Assembly (NCBI GenBank): GCA_033002965.1
Contig: JAURVB010012909.1
Coordinates: 5,001-69,000, forward strand
Reading direction: 5' to 3'
Length of the DNA: 64,000 bases
Source of the DNA: Piper betle
Taxonomy: Eukaryota; Streptophyta; Magnoliopsida; Piperales; Piperaceae
The translations under genes and the position numbers were made by a program. Shown piece after piece: positions 33,701 to 44,425 of the stretch (position 1 is the first letter of the stretch; every line of letters begins with the position of its first letter). The notes under the pieces were generated by a model, which worked only from the letters and a program-made list of their open reading frames with translations, did no database searches and was not told the DNA's origin.

Positions 33701-34234
33701 AAGGTGGAAGAAGAAGAAAATAAGAAGCTTCATGTATGCTTTTGCAGGTGAAAAACAGATTAGGTGAATGGATTTCTGCAGTTCCAATCCCTGGGACTTT
33801 TGTCTGCAACATTGGTGACATGTTGAAGGTCAATGATGTTTTAAATTTATTGGCCGCTAATTTTTTTATTGCTGATACTGTGAAATGGCATTTATGTCTT
33901 GAACTTTGATTGTACAGATTTGGTCAAATGGTATTTACGAACCTACTTTGCATCGAGTTATTAATAAGTCTCCAAAATACAGGGTCTCCTTGCCATTCTT
34001 TTATGAGGTGAGCATATCTTTCTATACGATTATTGAACTCACTTTCTACCAAAAATGCTCTTTTCTAATACCATGGTTTCCATCTTTCTATTATTACATG
34101 GACAGCCAAACTTCGATGTTGTTGTTGAGCCCCTGGAGTTTTGCGTCAAACAAACAGGTGCATTGGGCATATTTGAGAGGACCATATATGGGGAGCACCT
34201 GGTCCGGAAGGTTACCACCAACTTTGTTATGTAG
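27726..34234 (+). CDS. 2-oxoglutarate/Fe(II) oxygenase, At3g50210/DIN11 group; frameshift in exon 3
   Basis: Twelve exons: 27726-27759, 28017-28132, 28248-28365, 28474-28537, 28629-28696, 29020-29078, 29171-29324, 29436-29455, 32276-32322, 33748-33828, 33918-34007, 34106-34234. The protein starts [20 protein letters not shown] and ends TTNFVM; corrected it would be 326 residues. Iron ligands H208 and D210 lie in CGAHTDYG and H266 in LHRVI; R276/S278 of YRVS bind 2-oxoglutarate. It would be a cytosolic oxygenase; its substrate cannot be told. Exon 3 has five T at 28304-28308 where six keep the frame, so translation as given fails after TRSF. Intron 6 has a GC donor (ATAG|GCATGC). Intron 8 carries a copia remnant. 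All other exons are clean, so a consensus error is as likely as decay. Confidence 0.88.
29700..31720. mobile_element. Copia remnants in intron 8 of the oxygenase
   Basis: Related LTR-like stretches occur at about 29855-30020 and 31545-31715 (shared TTATACxAATGAATACAAAG, and CCATTGTTGTTAC). Between them lie a gag start ([13 protein letters not shown] ... [12 protein letters not shown]) at 30020-30279 and an RNase H end ([11 protein letters not shown]) at about 31400-31490. A second, inverted copia piece is present (minus strand near 30980-31080: [13 protein letters not shown]). The two orientations show a nested or rearranged insertion. It enlarges the intron to 2.8 kb without touching the splice sites. 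Confidence 0.7.
33225..33520. repeat. Dispersed repeat X in intron 9
   Basis: AT-rich stretch from TATACTATTTTAATAGTCTC to AGGGATCAATCATCACATTA and AATAAAGTTTTTG. It recurs at about 40060-40287 and 53825-54110. The last of these lies in the partial copy of this gene. The element class is unknown. Confidence 0.7.
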
Positions 34235-34688
34235 GTCTTTGTTTGGTTCCAGTCGACCTCCCATTTATTAGCCTTTAGCTATTGTATTCAGTTGGATGAT
34301 TAAACAGAAAAGGTATGAGCGTATGTTTTTTGCTTAAAATGCGCCAACCGCTTATTGTCGGATCATTCCGCAAAATAAAAAAAAAGCTTTGTGAGTGGCG
34401 CAATTGTGTGTTGCTGCAACAATTCGTTTTCCTAAAACATAGGATCCTCGTAGTGTGAAAAAATGAGAAATTTTGAATGTGAAATTGTATTTTGTTTTTT
34501 TATTAATGTGTTCTTCCCGGACTTAGATTAGGATTATGTATACATCTCAACCTTCTTCCCGTTTGATTGTGTTTCAGAGTGTGCTTGGAGAGCATTCTGA
34601 AAGACGTACAATAGCGGACACCGTTTAAATCTTATCCAAGAGTCACTCTCACCAGTTTAGCCCTTTGTCTCTTTCCTCGAGAGCATAG

Positions 34689-34749
<61 letters not shown>
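34235..34749. other. Oxygenase 3' flank ending in (TA)n
   Basis: Downstream sequence of the oxygenase with no further gene, ending in a long TA microsatellite at 34690-34748. Confidence 0.7.
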
Positions 34750-34751
<2 letters not shown>

Positions 34752-35933
34752 GGAAAGTGTTGCTGTCATGCAGTTTTCAGTACAACTCCTCCCCCCCCCC
34801 CCCTCCACTTTCAGCCCCTCTCGCCGGTTTCACCCCCTCTGGCCGCGCATCTTCCACCCGCCCCGCGCCCCTTGCCCCTCTCCCCGCCCCACGCCTCGCT
34901 CTCGCCCCAACCACATCCCCCCACCATCCCCACCCTGAGGGCGCCAGCCCCTGTTTTTGTCGGAGCGGCCTTGGGTCACCCGGGGCTGCCCAGGCTTGGG
35001 GAAGAGTCCGGAAGGGGGGGATGGGGGCTACAGATGGTCGCCCGGCGGTGACGATGATTTCCGGCGGCGGCATTGTCGGTGGCGGCTGACCAACATGCAA
35101 TGTAATACGAGAAAAAGTGGCGGCTTTCTCGCCCCTGAGCGACACCTCAAGTTGGATTGAGGTTGACGACGACGAGGGAGGGTTGACGAGAAGACAACGA
35201 CATCTAGGCGACTGGCTGTGTCGAGGCCGGCGGCGCTCCACAAAATAGAGCAGGCAGTGGCGGCGAACAGGGTAAGGGAAAGAGAAAGAGGGGAAAGGAA
35301 GGGAAAGAGGGGCGGAGATGGCGGTTCTGGCCGGCTATGGTGCAAGTAACGCCGGCGGCGAGGTCGCCGGCGGTCGGGGTGGAGGGCAAACGTCAGTAAG
35401 GGAGAAACAGGGTATGTCGGGACGAAGAAAATGACTCGATGGCAATTTCGTAATAAAAACTTGACTCGCTCCCCGCTCGAGTTAATATTAAGAAATAAAA
35501 TTTTAAAATTATATAAAATAATATCGTAATAAAAACTTGACTCACTCCTAACTCGAGTCAATATTTTAAAATAATTTTTTTTAAAAAAATTAATAGAATT
35601 AGTTTATTTTTTAAAATTTTATTTCGTAATAAAAACTTGACTCGCTCCCCGCTCGAGTCAATATTAAGAAATAAATTTTTAAAAAATATATAAAATAATT
35701 TCATAATAAAAAACGTGACTCGCTCCTGACTCGAGTCAATATTTTAAAATATTTTTAAAAAAAAATTGACAGAATTAGTTTATTTTTTAAAATTTTATTT
35801 CTTAATAAAAACTTGGCTCGCTCCCCGCTCGAGTCAATATTAAGAAATAAATTTTTAAAATATATATAAAATAATTTGGTAATAAAAACTTGACTTGGTC
35901 CTTACATGAGGGTGAAACAGCAACCCTTTCCCC
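34750..35933. mobile_element. Inverted-repeat element with GC-rich cargo (MULE/MITE-like)
   Basis: GGGGAAAGTGTTGCTGT at 34750-34766 is matched inverted by ACAGCAACCCTTTCCCC at 35917-35933 (one mismatch). Both flanks are TA microsatellite, so no target duplication can be read. The left half is GC-rich. The right half repeats CGTAATAAAAACTTGACTCG with CTCGAGTCAATATTAAGAAA about four times. Overlapping frames on both strands (34748-35561) show no domain. Pack-MULE or MITE origin is inference. Confidence 0.6.
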
Positions 35934-35960
35934 TATATATATATATACATATAGGGGCTC

Positions 35961-37235
35961 TCTATGTTGCGCTGCCTTGTTTGGAACGTTTTACAGCGCA
36001 CAACTTTGGACTAGAATCCAACATCCACTACTCTACCCCCGCATTCCCCCCTCCCCGCCAATTTCCACCCCCACCGCCCTGGCCCGCAACCTCCCCCTGA
36101 CTTCTCACCGCTCCCCCCACAGCCACCACCCCACGGCTTCCTGCTGCTTCCCTTGCCCCTTCTCACCGCTCCCCCACCCTGCCCGCACCTGCAGCTGCCG
36201 TTTTGGCCCCCACCAATCCCATTTTGCCCCTAATCCCCCCCCCAAGTGCCCAGTTTTTCCACTTGGTGCAGGTAACACCAGCAGTGGTGTAGATGATGGC
36301 GGCGGCGAGGTCGCCAGTAGTGGTGGTAGAGCAAAAATAGGGTTGGTGAAGAAAAATGAAACGATGACAATTTTGTAATAAAAACTTAACTCGATCCTTA
36401 CTCGAGTTAATATTACGAAATAAATAGAAAAATATATTAAAAAATATAGTAAAATATCATAAAATAACATAATCGAGTTATAACTTGATTATTTTATTTT
36501 ATGACATTTTATTATATTTTTGGGATGTATTTCATAATATTGACTCAAATCGGGAGTTAGTCAAGTTTTTATTATGAAACTACCCTGCAACTAAACACAT
36601 TTCTTTTCCCCCAATCTAATATTTTATTTTATGACATTTTACTATATATTTTTTATATTTTTGGGGATGTATTTTGTAATATTGATTCGAATCGGGAGCG
36701 AGTCAAATTTTTATTATAAAAAAATGCATTTAGTTGTGGGGTACTTTCATAATAAAAGCGTAACTTGCTCCCTACTCGAGTCAATATTACGAAATATAAC
36801 CCAAGTCATTATTTTACTATATTTTTTATATTTTTAGATTTATTTCGTAATATTGACTCGAGTAAAGAACTAGTCAAATTTTTATTACAAAATTACCATA
36901 ATTTTATTTTTCTTCACCGTTTTTCTATGCTACCGCCATTGGCAACCTTGCCGTCATCATCACCCGCACCACTGTCGGCATCACTTGCACAGAGCGGAAA
37001 AACCGGGCTAGGGGAGGGGGGAACAAGGCAAGGGTTGGGGGAGGAGGGGAAAGAGGGTGAGGACGGCGACTGCGAGATGGGGCAGCGAGTGGGAGTGGCG
37101 GGAAGCTAGGGGGCGGCGACTGCAGGCAAAGGCGGTAGAAACCGATGGGGGAGGGGGAATGCAGGGTTGGGGTGGTGGCCATTAGATTCTAATCCAATGG
37201 CTGCAAAACGCTGCTAAACAAGGCAGCACAACATA
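35961..37235. mobile_element. Second inverted-repeat element with GC-rich arms
   Basis: TATGTTGCGCTGCCTTGTTT at 35961-35980 pairs with the inverted AAACAAGGCAGCACAACATA near 37216-37235. The similarity extends inward through an ACGTTTTxCAGC and TTGGAxTAGAATC stretch. GC-rich arms lie at each end, with an AT-rich centre holding three or more copies of the GACTCGAGT ... TTTTTATTA module (36380, 36560, 36690, 36770, 36860). It sits directly beside the previous element in the same TA-rich target. No transposase seen. Confidence 0.6.
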
Positions 37236-37417
37236 ATATATAAATAAATATATATATATATATATATATATACAAAGTCAATCTAGAGACGGTTATTTAA
37301 GTGATGCCGATATCTAGACCTCTCTTATAATTCAATGGTCCACTTGAAAATTTTCATTATTTCTCATTTTAAAAATTTTTCAATGAATCTTTTCTATATT
37401 TCTATATATATGCATGA
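37236..37417. other. TA microsatellite and PPR 3' flank
   Basis: (TA)n at about 37246-37271, then the 3' flank of the minus-strand PPR gene. Confidence 0.7.
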
Positions 37418-39310
37418 TCACAACGATTCCAACAAGCATGCTGTTTGTTCGGAGCCAATCATCGCCTTGGGCATCCCAATTATCTGTAGCTGCAGGTTCA
37501 TTAAAATGGCATATATGTCTCGAGACATTGGATGTGATCGATCGGCCACCCGAAATTCATGTACACTGCCATTTATTTCGAGCCAACTACATCCAGGCGT
37601 CTTCTTGAGACCTCTGTGTCGAAGAGAGCCTCTCATCTTGGCAACTTGGTCCCATTTCCCAGCTGCAGCATAGATATTAGAAATTAAGACGTAGTTCCCG
37701 GCGTTTTTAGGTTCGATGTTGATCAGCCTCTGCGCAGCAAATTCGGCTACATCATCAGCTGGTTTGGAGTGCAGCTTGCAGGCGCTCAACAATGGCCCCC
37801 ATACGCGCACGTCCGGCTCCAAAGGCATGGTCTGTATTAGCTTCATGGCCTCGTCTAGTCGGCCATGTCGACCCAAGAGATCTACCATACAAGCATAGTG
37901 CTCTTGCTTGGGCTGGTAGCCGTACACGTCCACCATCTCCGCGAGGCAGTTCCAACCCTCGTCCACTAAGCCCGAGTTGACGCAAGCAGTCAACAAACCA
38001 ATGAAGGTTACACAATCCGGCACTACCTTGGAGCTCTTCTTCTTCATGGAAGAGTAGAGCTGGAAGCATCGGGGCCAATTCCCATGCTTAGCATACGCAG
38101 TGATCATCGAGTTCCACGAGATGACATCCTTCTTATAAGCTTCTGTTTCTTCTTCTTCTTCTTGGTCAAAAAGTTTCTGGGCCGTCTCTATGCATCCGCA
38201 TTTGGCGTAGCTGACGAGCAGTGCAGTGACCACCGATGCGTCGAGATCGAAACCAAGTTTGATGCAGAACAAATGCATCTCGATCACTTTTCCCAGGGCT
38301 CCTATTTGCACGCAAGCCGGTAATAAATTTATCACCGACACCAGGTCTAGCTTCACCCCTTCCAATCTCATTGCCTCGTACAGTGCCAAAGCATCAGAGG
38401 AATGATCGTGGATCACATAAGCTCGAACCATTGAACTCCACGAGACCACTGTAGTAGTTTTGTCCCCCAGTATCAGTTGGTCGAAGACTTTTCTGGCTTG
38501 GCCCAAACAGCCACACTTGGCATACATTTCGATCAGCAAATTATGAACGGCCGAAATGATTTGAGTACGGCTACCAGTACCACCATCGATTAAGCAAACC
38601 GCTGCCGCCGACGCCGACGCGGTCCTGATGACATGGGCGTGGATTTCTTTGCCTCGATGGAGTGCTTTCAACTCGGACGCAGCCGAAATGGCGGCAATGG
38701 CAGTGAACAAATCAGCCTTGACAAGGGCGTTTCCCATGCGGACCAACAGTTGGATCGCTCTGTGGTGGTGGCCGTGACGGGACTCCGCCGTTATCATCAG
38801 ATTCCAAGCGGAAGTATCCCTGCCGCTGTTGCTGTGAGAAGGCATATGTTCAAACACGGCGCGTGCCATGTCCAAGCAACCCAGCTTGGAATACATGGAG
38901 AGCAGAGCCTTGTTCACATGACGAGTACCAGTAGAATCACCGCCTATTAGGGCGGTGGTAGAAGAAGTAGGACCACCGCCGGCGCTGGCGGTAACGATAG
39001 CTAGATGATGAAGCGAGCGGCCAATGTCCAACCATTGAAAGTCGGCGCATGAACGGAGGAGAGCGACCAGAGTGGGAGCATCGAGCAGGAGGGCCGAACT
39101 GCCCTCTGATCCTCGACGCACTGCCCTCTGGTGACGGACCAATATCTTCAAACTCTGGGAAAGGTGGCCGAGACGGGCGTAGGAGGAGAGGAGTTGGGAG
39201 GAGAGGGCGGGGGAGAGAAGGAGGAGGCCGTGGATCACGTAGCGGGCGTGCACCTGTTTAAGGGTCGACGCATCGGTGCAGAGTTGGAGGATGGAATTCC
39301 ATGATCTCAT
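37418..39310 (-). CDS. PLS-class pentatricopeptide repeat protein (E/E+ type)
   Basis: A single open exon of 630 residues, as usual for plant PPR genes. PPR proteins bind organelle RNA one base per repeat; E-type members guide C-to-U editing in plastids or mitochondria. Visible repeats include AWNLMITAESRHGHHHRAIQ, NLLIEMYAKCGCLGQARKVF, VVSWSSMVRAYVIHDHSSDA, LLVSYAKCGCIETAQKLFDQ, VISWNSMITAYAKHGNW and YACMVDLLGRHGRLDEAMKL. After these comes the E region (VWGPLLSACKLHSK ... YVLISNIYAAAGKWDQVAKM, TPGCSWLEING) and a short E+ part (VHEFRVADRSHPMSRDIY). There is no DYW deaminase domain, so it would need a partner enzyme. An acidic run (EEEEETE) sits near residue 385 on a CTT microsatellite. The start begins MRSWNSILQLC without an obvious long transit peptide. 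A partial copy lies at 45872-51662. Confidence 0.93.
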   Translation of the reverse strand: MRSWNSILQLCTDASTLKQVHARYVIHGLLLLSPALSSQLLSSYARLGHLSQSLKILVRHQRAVRRGSEGSSALLLDAPTLVALLRSCADFQWLDIGRSLHHLAIVTASAGGGPTSSTTALIGGDSTGTRHVNKALLSMYSKLGCLDMARAVFEHMPSHSNSGRDTSAWNLMITAESRHGHHHRAIQLLVRMGNALVKADLFTAIAAISAASELKALHRGKEIHAHVIRTASASAAAVCLIDGGTGSRTQIISAVHNLLIEMYAKCGCLGQARKVFDQLILGDKTTTVVSWSSMVRAYVIHDHSSDALALYEAMRLEGVKLDLVSVINLLPACVQIGALGKVIEMHLFCIKLGFDLDASVVTALLVSYAKCGCIETAQKLFDQEEEEETEAYKKDVISWNSMITAYAKHGNWPRCFQLYSSMKKKSSKVVPDCVTFIGLLTACVNSGLVDEGWNCLAEMVDVYGYQPKQEHYACMVDLLGRHGRLDEAMKLIQTMPLEPDVRVWGPLLSACKLHSKPADDVAEFAAQRLINIEPKNAGNYVLISNIYAAAGKWDQVAKMRGSLRHRGLKKTPGCSWLEINGSVHEFRVADRSHPMSRDIYAILMNLQLQIIGMPKAMIGSEQTACLLESL

Positions 39311-39545
39311 CTGTTTAAGTTTTACTACTATTGCTGCTGCTCAACGCTCTGCCGCTGCTGCTGCAGAATTGGAGGGATGATGATGATGGTGGTGGCACCA
39401 CCAAGCCAAGCCGTAACGAATAGAGACGCTACGTCAATGTTTGTCTTGCACAAAGAAAAAAGACATCATCTTTCCGTCTGCATTCTGGCCAAGCTCAGAA
39501 AAAGCACAACCACCCACAAAACATATGCACGTAACAAACACTCAC
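39311..39545. other. PPR 5' flank
   Basis: About 235 bases between the PPR start codon and the OTU-like exon remnant, with a CTG/CTC-rich stretch near 39335-39365. It presumably holds the PPR promoter. No other gene is seen. Confidence 0.6.
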
Positions 39546-39611
39546 CTGTCTCAACTCATCAGATTTGTACTTGTCCCAAGGAACGACTCTCCTCACAAGA
39601 ATGCCCTCCAT
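39546..39611 (-). pseudogene. OTU deubiquitinase first-exon remnant
   Basis: From ATG at 39611 the minus strand reads MEGILVRRVVP, then WDKYKSDELRQ, followed by a splice donor gtgagt. Plant OTU-type ubiquitin proteases related to yeast OTU1/YOD1 (At1g50670) begin in the same way and end their first coding stretch in ELRQ. The catalytic DNSC segment that normally sits between these parts is absent here, an apparent internal loss of about 15 codons. A leader-like GC-rich stretch with an acceptor-like ATGCAAG lies just upstream (to about 39940). No later exons are present. A chance match is possible because the fragment is 22 codons. Confidence 0.5.
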
Positions 39612-40287
39612 GCCACTACACCAGCAACCTTGCATATAACAAAATGCAATGAAAACAACAATCTTGAACCAAAAAGCAAAAGCACCAAGTTTGACAAACT
39701 CCTGTTCAAAAGAAACCAAGACCATCATCCCACTCCACGAATTGGGTAAAACAGATTCCTACCGGGAAGCAGAAGTGAGATATGAGATCGCCGCGTATGG
39801 GAGAGATGGGATTGGTGTATATTCCGACGGTGGAGATCTGGAAGAGGGGGAACAAGACTCGCCTGCTCACCCCCTCCCAATGGCGTTCGACGTCGACAAG
39901 TTAGCAGCTTTCTCGGGACTGGAGCACGGCCACCCAAGGTCGAGAAGGCGCCAGAGTTGCTGGCTATTTATGATATTTTCTCTTCTTTTCGTAATACATC
40001 CGGGTAGGTTAAGTGCATTTTGGATATTATGATATATGCTTTGTTCTGCATAAAATGAATCAAAGAAAATGTAATTGACGTAACAAGTTTACTAGTCTTT
40101 TAATTATATTAGAATTAAAGTTTCTTATACTAAGTTTTAGGTAGTATTATTTTAATTCATGTTTATGTATTTTAATCCAAGGTATTTTAGTCAAATATTA
40201 TTAAATTTATTAGCAGACGTGTTAGGAGCATATTAGTCCTTGTCTTTTTGTTTTATTAAGTTATCATATATATATTAGAAGGTGTCA
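39612..40287. other. Leader-like sequence and truncated repeat X
   Basis: 39612-39960 may be the 5' leader region of the lost OTU gene. From about 39978 (TTCGTAATACATCC) to 40287 the sequence matches 53735-54040 and, in its second half, intron 9 of the oxygenase (repeat X). The long LTR at 40288 cuts it at GGTGTCA. Confidence 0.6.
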
Positions 40288-43200
40288 TGTAAAACTAGTA
40301 ACTCAAACCAGAATTTTAAATTAACGTACCAATCGGTTGAGTCGGTCCGAATTAAGTCAGTTTCATAACTTACGTGCTCAGCCAAAGTTGGCCGTGCATT
40401 ATAAGCAATGAAGGTAAAGTATACCTAAGTATATAATAATAGCGTTGAAAAAATAACGAGAAATGAGTATATGATACTATGCAGTTATTTTTTTATATAT
40501 ATTTGATTATAAAATTATTTTTTATATATTTGATCGTAAAATTATTTTTAAGCTAAATAACGTATTAAGACGTGTTATATATCAGTTTTGGTGGGTTATT
40601 AGTTACAGAATACGATATTTTGATATTATGGAGTGTATTATATTTTATTAGTATTTTTTCATATATTTTCTGGAGTTGTTTTAGAATTTATTAGGAGTTA
40701 GTTATTATTTCTTACTCGAGTCAGAGATGAGTCAATTTTTAAAGACAAGATTGCCACCCGAAATGCCCTCCCCAAGTTTCCCTCTCCCTCACCCTGTCAC
40801 TGGCCCGATGTCATCGTCGACGCCACCTCTGACCGCCACACCCCCGCTGCCTCCACCGGAGCATAGCCGAGCAACCACCTCACCATCCATCCTGGCCGCC
40901 AATCAGGCTCCACGATGCCCGACACCATGGTTGCATAAATCGGAATCGGAATCGGAATCGGTTTTCCAGTGAATCGGAATCGGAATCGGAATCGGTCTGA
41001 ATCGGCCAGGAATCGGTTCAGTTGAATCGGTCCAAATTAATTTAATTGGTTATATATAATAATTTGATAATTCATAATATAAATATATTAAAATTAGGTA
41101 TTGATGTTATTTTGATATTATTCTGTGTATTATAGTTTATGATATTTTTAAATATTTTTTAAGATTTTTTTAAATTATTTATAAATTAATTATTATTTTT
41201 GACTCGAGTTACACTCGAGTCAACTTTTAATTACGAGAATGCCACCCTCCCCTCCCTACCCCCGCCGGCGGTGAGCCCGAAGTTGGGGACGCACGGCGGA
41301 GGCGGAAACGGGGCGGCGGCGTGGTCGGACGGCCGTGGCGGAGCTGCGGCGGAAGCGGAGCGGAGGGCGGCGACCCCGGAGTCGGGGACGCACGGCGGGG
41401 GCGGAAACGGGGCGGCGGCATGGTCGGACGGCAGTGGCGTGGTCGGACGGTCGTGGCGGAGCTGCGGCGGAAGCGGAGCGGAGGGCGGCTGAGCGAGCGC
41501 GACGGCGGAAGCGGGGAGGGTTTTAAAAGCCAAATTACCATTTTACCCATGCTTAATTAATTTAATTAAAATCATACCTAGGGTATTTTAGTAATTTCGT
41601 AAAAACCGATTCCGATTTAAATCGGCCGATTCCGATTCCGAGTTAAATCGGTTGGAATCGGCCGAAATCGGCCGATTCAGTGACCGATTCGGGGCCGACC
41701 GATTCGGCCCCGAAATCGGATCAGCATCGCACCGATCCGATTTAAATCGACCGATTCCGCACGGAATCGGCCGATTTTCTCAACCCGGCCCGACACCACA
41801 CCCTTCTGTCACGCCTAGATGCTGATTCTGTCGTCGTTGTGCCATCATCACCACCCCTTTGGACCGGGGCAACCTTTCCCCTCACCGTGTGCCGCCACCG
41901 AGACCAGCACGAGGCCAATTAGGCAAGCCGAGAGACCCCGACCTATCCACAACCGCAGCTGGCAACCATCGTTGCCGCCGTCGCCCTCTCCATCACCGCA
42001 GTCGTGTTGAGTTTGTGAGCTGGTGTTGACCCACAGCCCCGACCACCTCACCGAAAATGTCATCGAAAAACCGCAGGAAGCTGCAGAAAAATCATCAAAA
42101 AGTTTTCGTAAAACCAAATTTACTGGAATTTGCCTAAAATTGCCAAACCCGATCAAACTTTGGACAGAGCAGGTGCTAAATTTGAGTCCTGAACAGGGCA
42201 ACAAACCATAATTGTCACTGATGGCCCATGATGCAAGGTATAATTAACTTCTACCTAATTATTTAAAATTGATAATTATTAGCACAACATGCTAGGATTT
42301 GATTGAATGACATAGTAAAATATTTTTATTGTAAATAAAAATGAATTTGTGTGATTGAATGATATGAAATAAATGTCAATGAACTGATTACGTAAATTAA
42401 GTATGAATTATGAATTAAATGCAACGTAAATTAGGAAATCATGATGTGAATTGATGTGAATGTTTGATATGAGTATGCTAGTTAGGATGTTTAAATGCAT
42501 CATTTAGATAGTGGGCGTTAGATTTTAGATTATGTGTATGTTACAGAGTAGGAGCTCACTGTCTAGGCACGTGGATACAATTGGAGCTTCTACCAGGTTT
42601 GTTTAGGACTCGCTTCTAGTTTGACTTTCTCACTCTATCATGATTTGATTTAACAAGTAAGAGAACATATTAAGTGGTGGATTTATTGTATCCCACTCCA
42701 CACGGTAATTTAATCATACGAATTTTTGGATTTATAACCCTCAAGGATGAGATCCTTCGAGTTTGTTTTAGAAAGCTTAGATCTAGATCATTATGCCTTC
42801 GGGCCTACTATATTATAATCCCAACCTAGAGCTATGTATGCATAGTTTTCTCAGTTTTCCATTGAGATGTAAGACAAGGGAAAGTCGACTCATGCACACA
42901 GCAAGCGGTTGCACATGTCAGTCAAAGTGGGCTCTAAATTAGTGAGCAAGTCATTTCATACCTGAGGGATCCTGACAACTCTACATTTTGAGTTCCTCAA
43001 ACCCAAAGAAGTGTGGAGGATTACGAGTACTGCAATACAACGCTTGTGTAGACTTGTGGATTCAAAGGCTACTAAAAGTGCATGCCTGAGGGTATTCGGC
43101 CTCTGTGCTTAGGGCCAGGAGTGATACGGAGGATGTAGAGGGCTTTAGAATAATTAATTTTCTTGAGCATGAGATAGTTTGAAAATGTCATGGCATCTAG

Positions 43201-43711
43201 CGAGTCACAATGAGACGCTGCCAAGCCAAGGCTGACGACTCTTAATTAGTGCCCCTATGAGTAATTATAATGAAGAAGTATATAATGGATTTTATTTAAC
43301 AAAAGAGTCATCTCTCTTGTGCCAGTTTGACTATTAGTTATTCCTTGACCAATAACGCTCTTTATTAAATTTTTCGTATTATATATGTAGGTAAGAATGT
43401 GAATGACTAAACACTATCAAGACTGTAAAAGAGTAACAATGTAACTTGCACACATGTACCTATCGAAATGAAATGACAATGTGCTATGATAATCTGCTAT
43501 ACATTTTATTGTGAATAAATGATATAATGTTTGATTGCAAGAATTATTGCGTGAAAATAAATCTGCGTGTGAATAATGTTATAAATAGAACTGAATAGGA
43601 TGAGCTAAGGGGGTCGAGACCCGATGCAATAAGATAAAAATGATTATGGTGTGAATGCTGGGTGAAAATACAATGTTTTGGTATCATTTTATGTTTTTAT
43701 CGTTATATATA
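40288..43711 (+). mobile_element. Long LTR copy D, 3'-truncated, carrying a hAT MITE
   Basis: Starts TGTAAAACTAGTAACTC and follows the LTR C order: the module at 40715-40760 (CTCGAGTCAGAGATGAGTCA ... ATTGCCACC), a GC-rich part, TAATTATTTAAAATTGATAA, the CTGTCTAGGCACGTGGATAC block near 42569, AGGGTATTCGGCC near 43088. It ends at about 43711, short of the GACAGGGTGGCC ... GTGTTACA end, where another TGTAAAACC start follows. hAT copy 2 sits at 40926-41788. Confidence 0.78.
40926..41788 (-). mobile_element. hAT-type non-autonomous element, copy 2
   Basis: 863 bp with ends CATGGTTGCATAAATCGG and TTCTCAACCCGG, flanked by a perfect 8-bp duplication CCCGACAC (40918-40925 and 41789-41796). Terminal AATCGG repeats match copies 1 and 3. 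The core has the module GACTCGAG...CGAGTCAACTTTTAATTACGA, ATGCCACC (41205-41240) and a GC-rich repeat stretch (41250-41510) whose overlapping frames are not genes. No transposase. Confidence 0.82.
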
Positions 43712-44092
43712 TGTAAAACCAACTTCAGGCTAGGGTTTTACCCGCTTGTATTTTTGCCCAGTTCGGGCTAGTTTGAGCCGATTCGAGCGAGTTCAAGCTG
43801 GTTCGAGCGAGCTCAAGCCAGACCAATTTTAAGATCATGAGTATGGAGCTCAGATGGTCATATGAGCATGTTATGGTGGATGAGTATGTCTGACATGCAG
43901 ATTATAGCTTGAGATAGGCTACAACAAAACATGAGTTATCATTGTATACACGAGATACACAAATGATTGGGTTAGCAAGGGTTGTAGGCCTAGATTTAGG
44001 AAATTGCAATGTTTAGTGTCCATTTGGGATTTTTAAGGTATCTCCTTTGCATGCATCATAGAGATTTTGGATCATTGGATTGTGCCCCTGTG
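43712..44092 (+). repeat. Diverged LTR start fragment
   Basis: Begins TGTAAAACCAACTTCAGGC, the same opening as the long LTRs, then diverges into GTTCGAGC/GAGTTCAAGC repeats. It ends where LTR E begins. It may be a related but distinct family. Confidence 0.5.
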
Positions 44093-44425
44093 TGTAAAAC
44101 CTGTGACTCGAGTTAGGGCTTTATGGTCAGAACTAGTCGGTTTGGCCGATATTTTCAGTCGAGTCAATTTCAAAACACATGTGCTGAGCCGAGGCCAGTC
44201 GTGTGTTATGAGCAATGAGGGTTATGTGTACCCAAGTATATGTTGATAACATCATGAATACAACAGAAAAAAAAATTATCAAAATATATGATAGTAGGTC
44301 AATTAATATTTTTATATATATACTAGATCGTATAATTAGTTTTAAGTCTTTTAAGACATTAGGACGCATTATTTATTATTGGTGGGTGGGTTAATAGTTC
44401 TAGAATATGTTATCTTATTGAGCAT
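44093..44425 (+). mobile_element. Long LTR copy E, 5' part only
   Basis: TGTAAAACCTGTGACTCGAG to about 44425 matches copies A and C (GTCGAGTCAATTTCAAAACA, GAGCAATGAGGGTTATGTGT, CCCAAGTATATGTTGATAAC). The similarity then stops and cytosine-rich sequence begins. Confidence 0.72.

Noticed and set aside
34748..35561. Frames of 113-177 residues on both strands
   Set aside because: Low-complexity proline, arginine and glycine composition from GC-rich repeat DNA; no motif in either direction.
37716..38950. Plus-strand frames across the PPR gene
   Set aside because: Antisense shadows of a well-supported 630-codon PPR frame.
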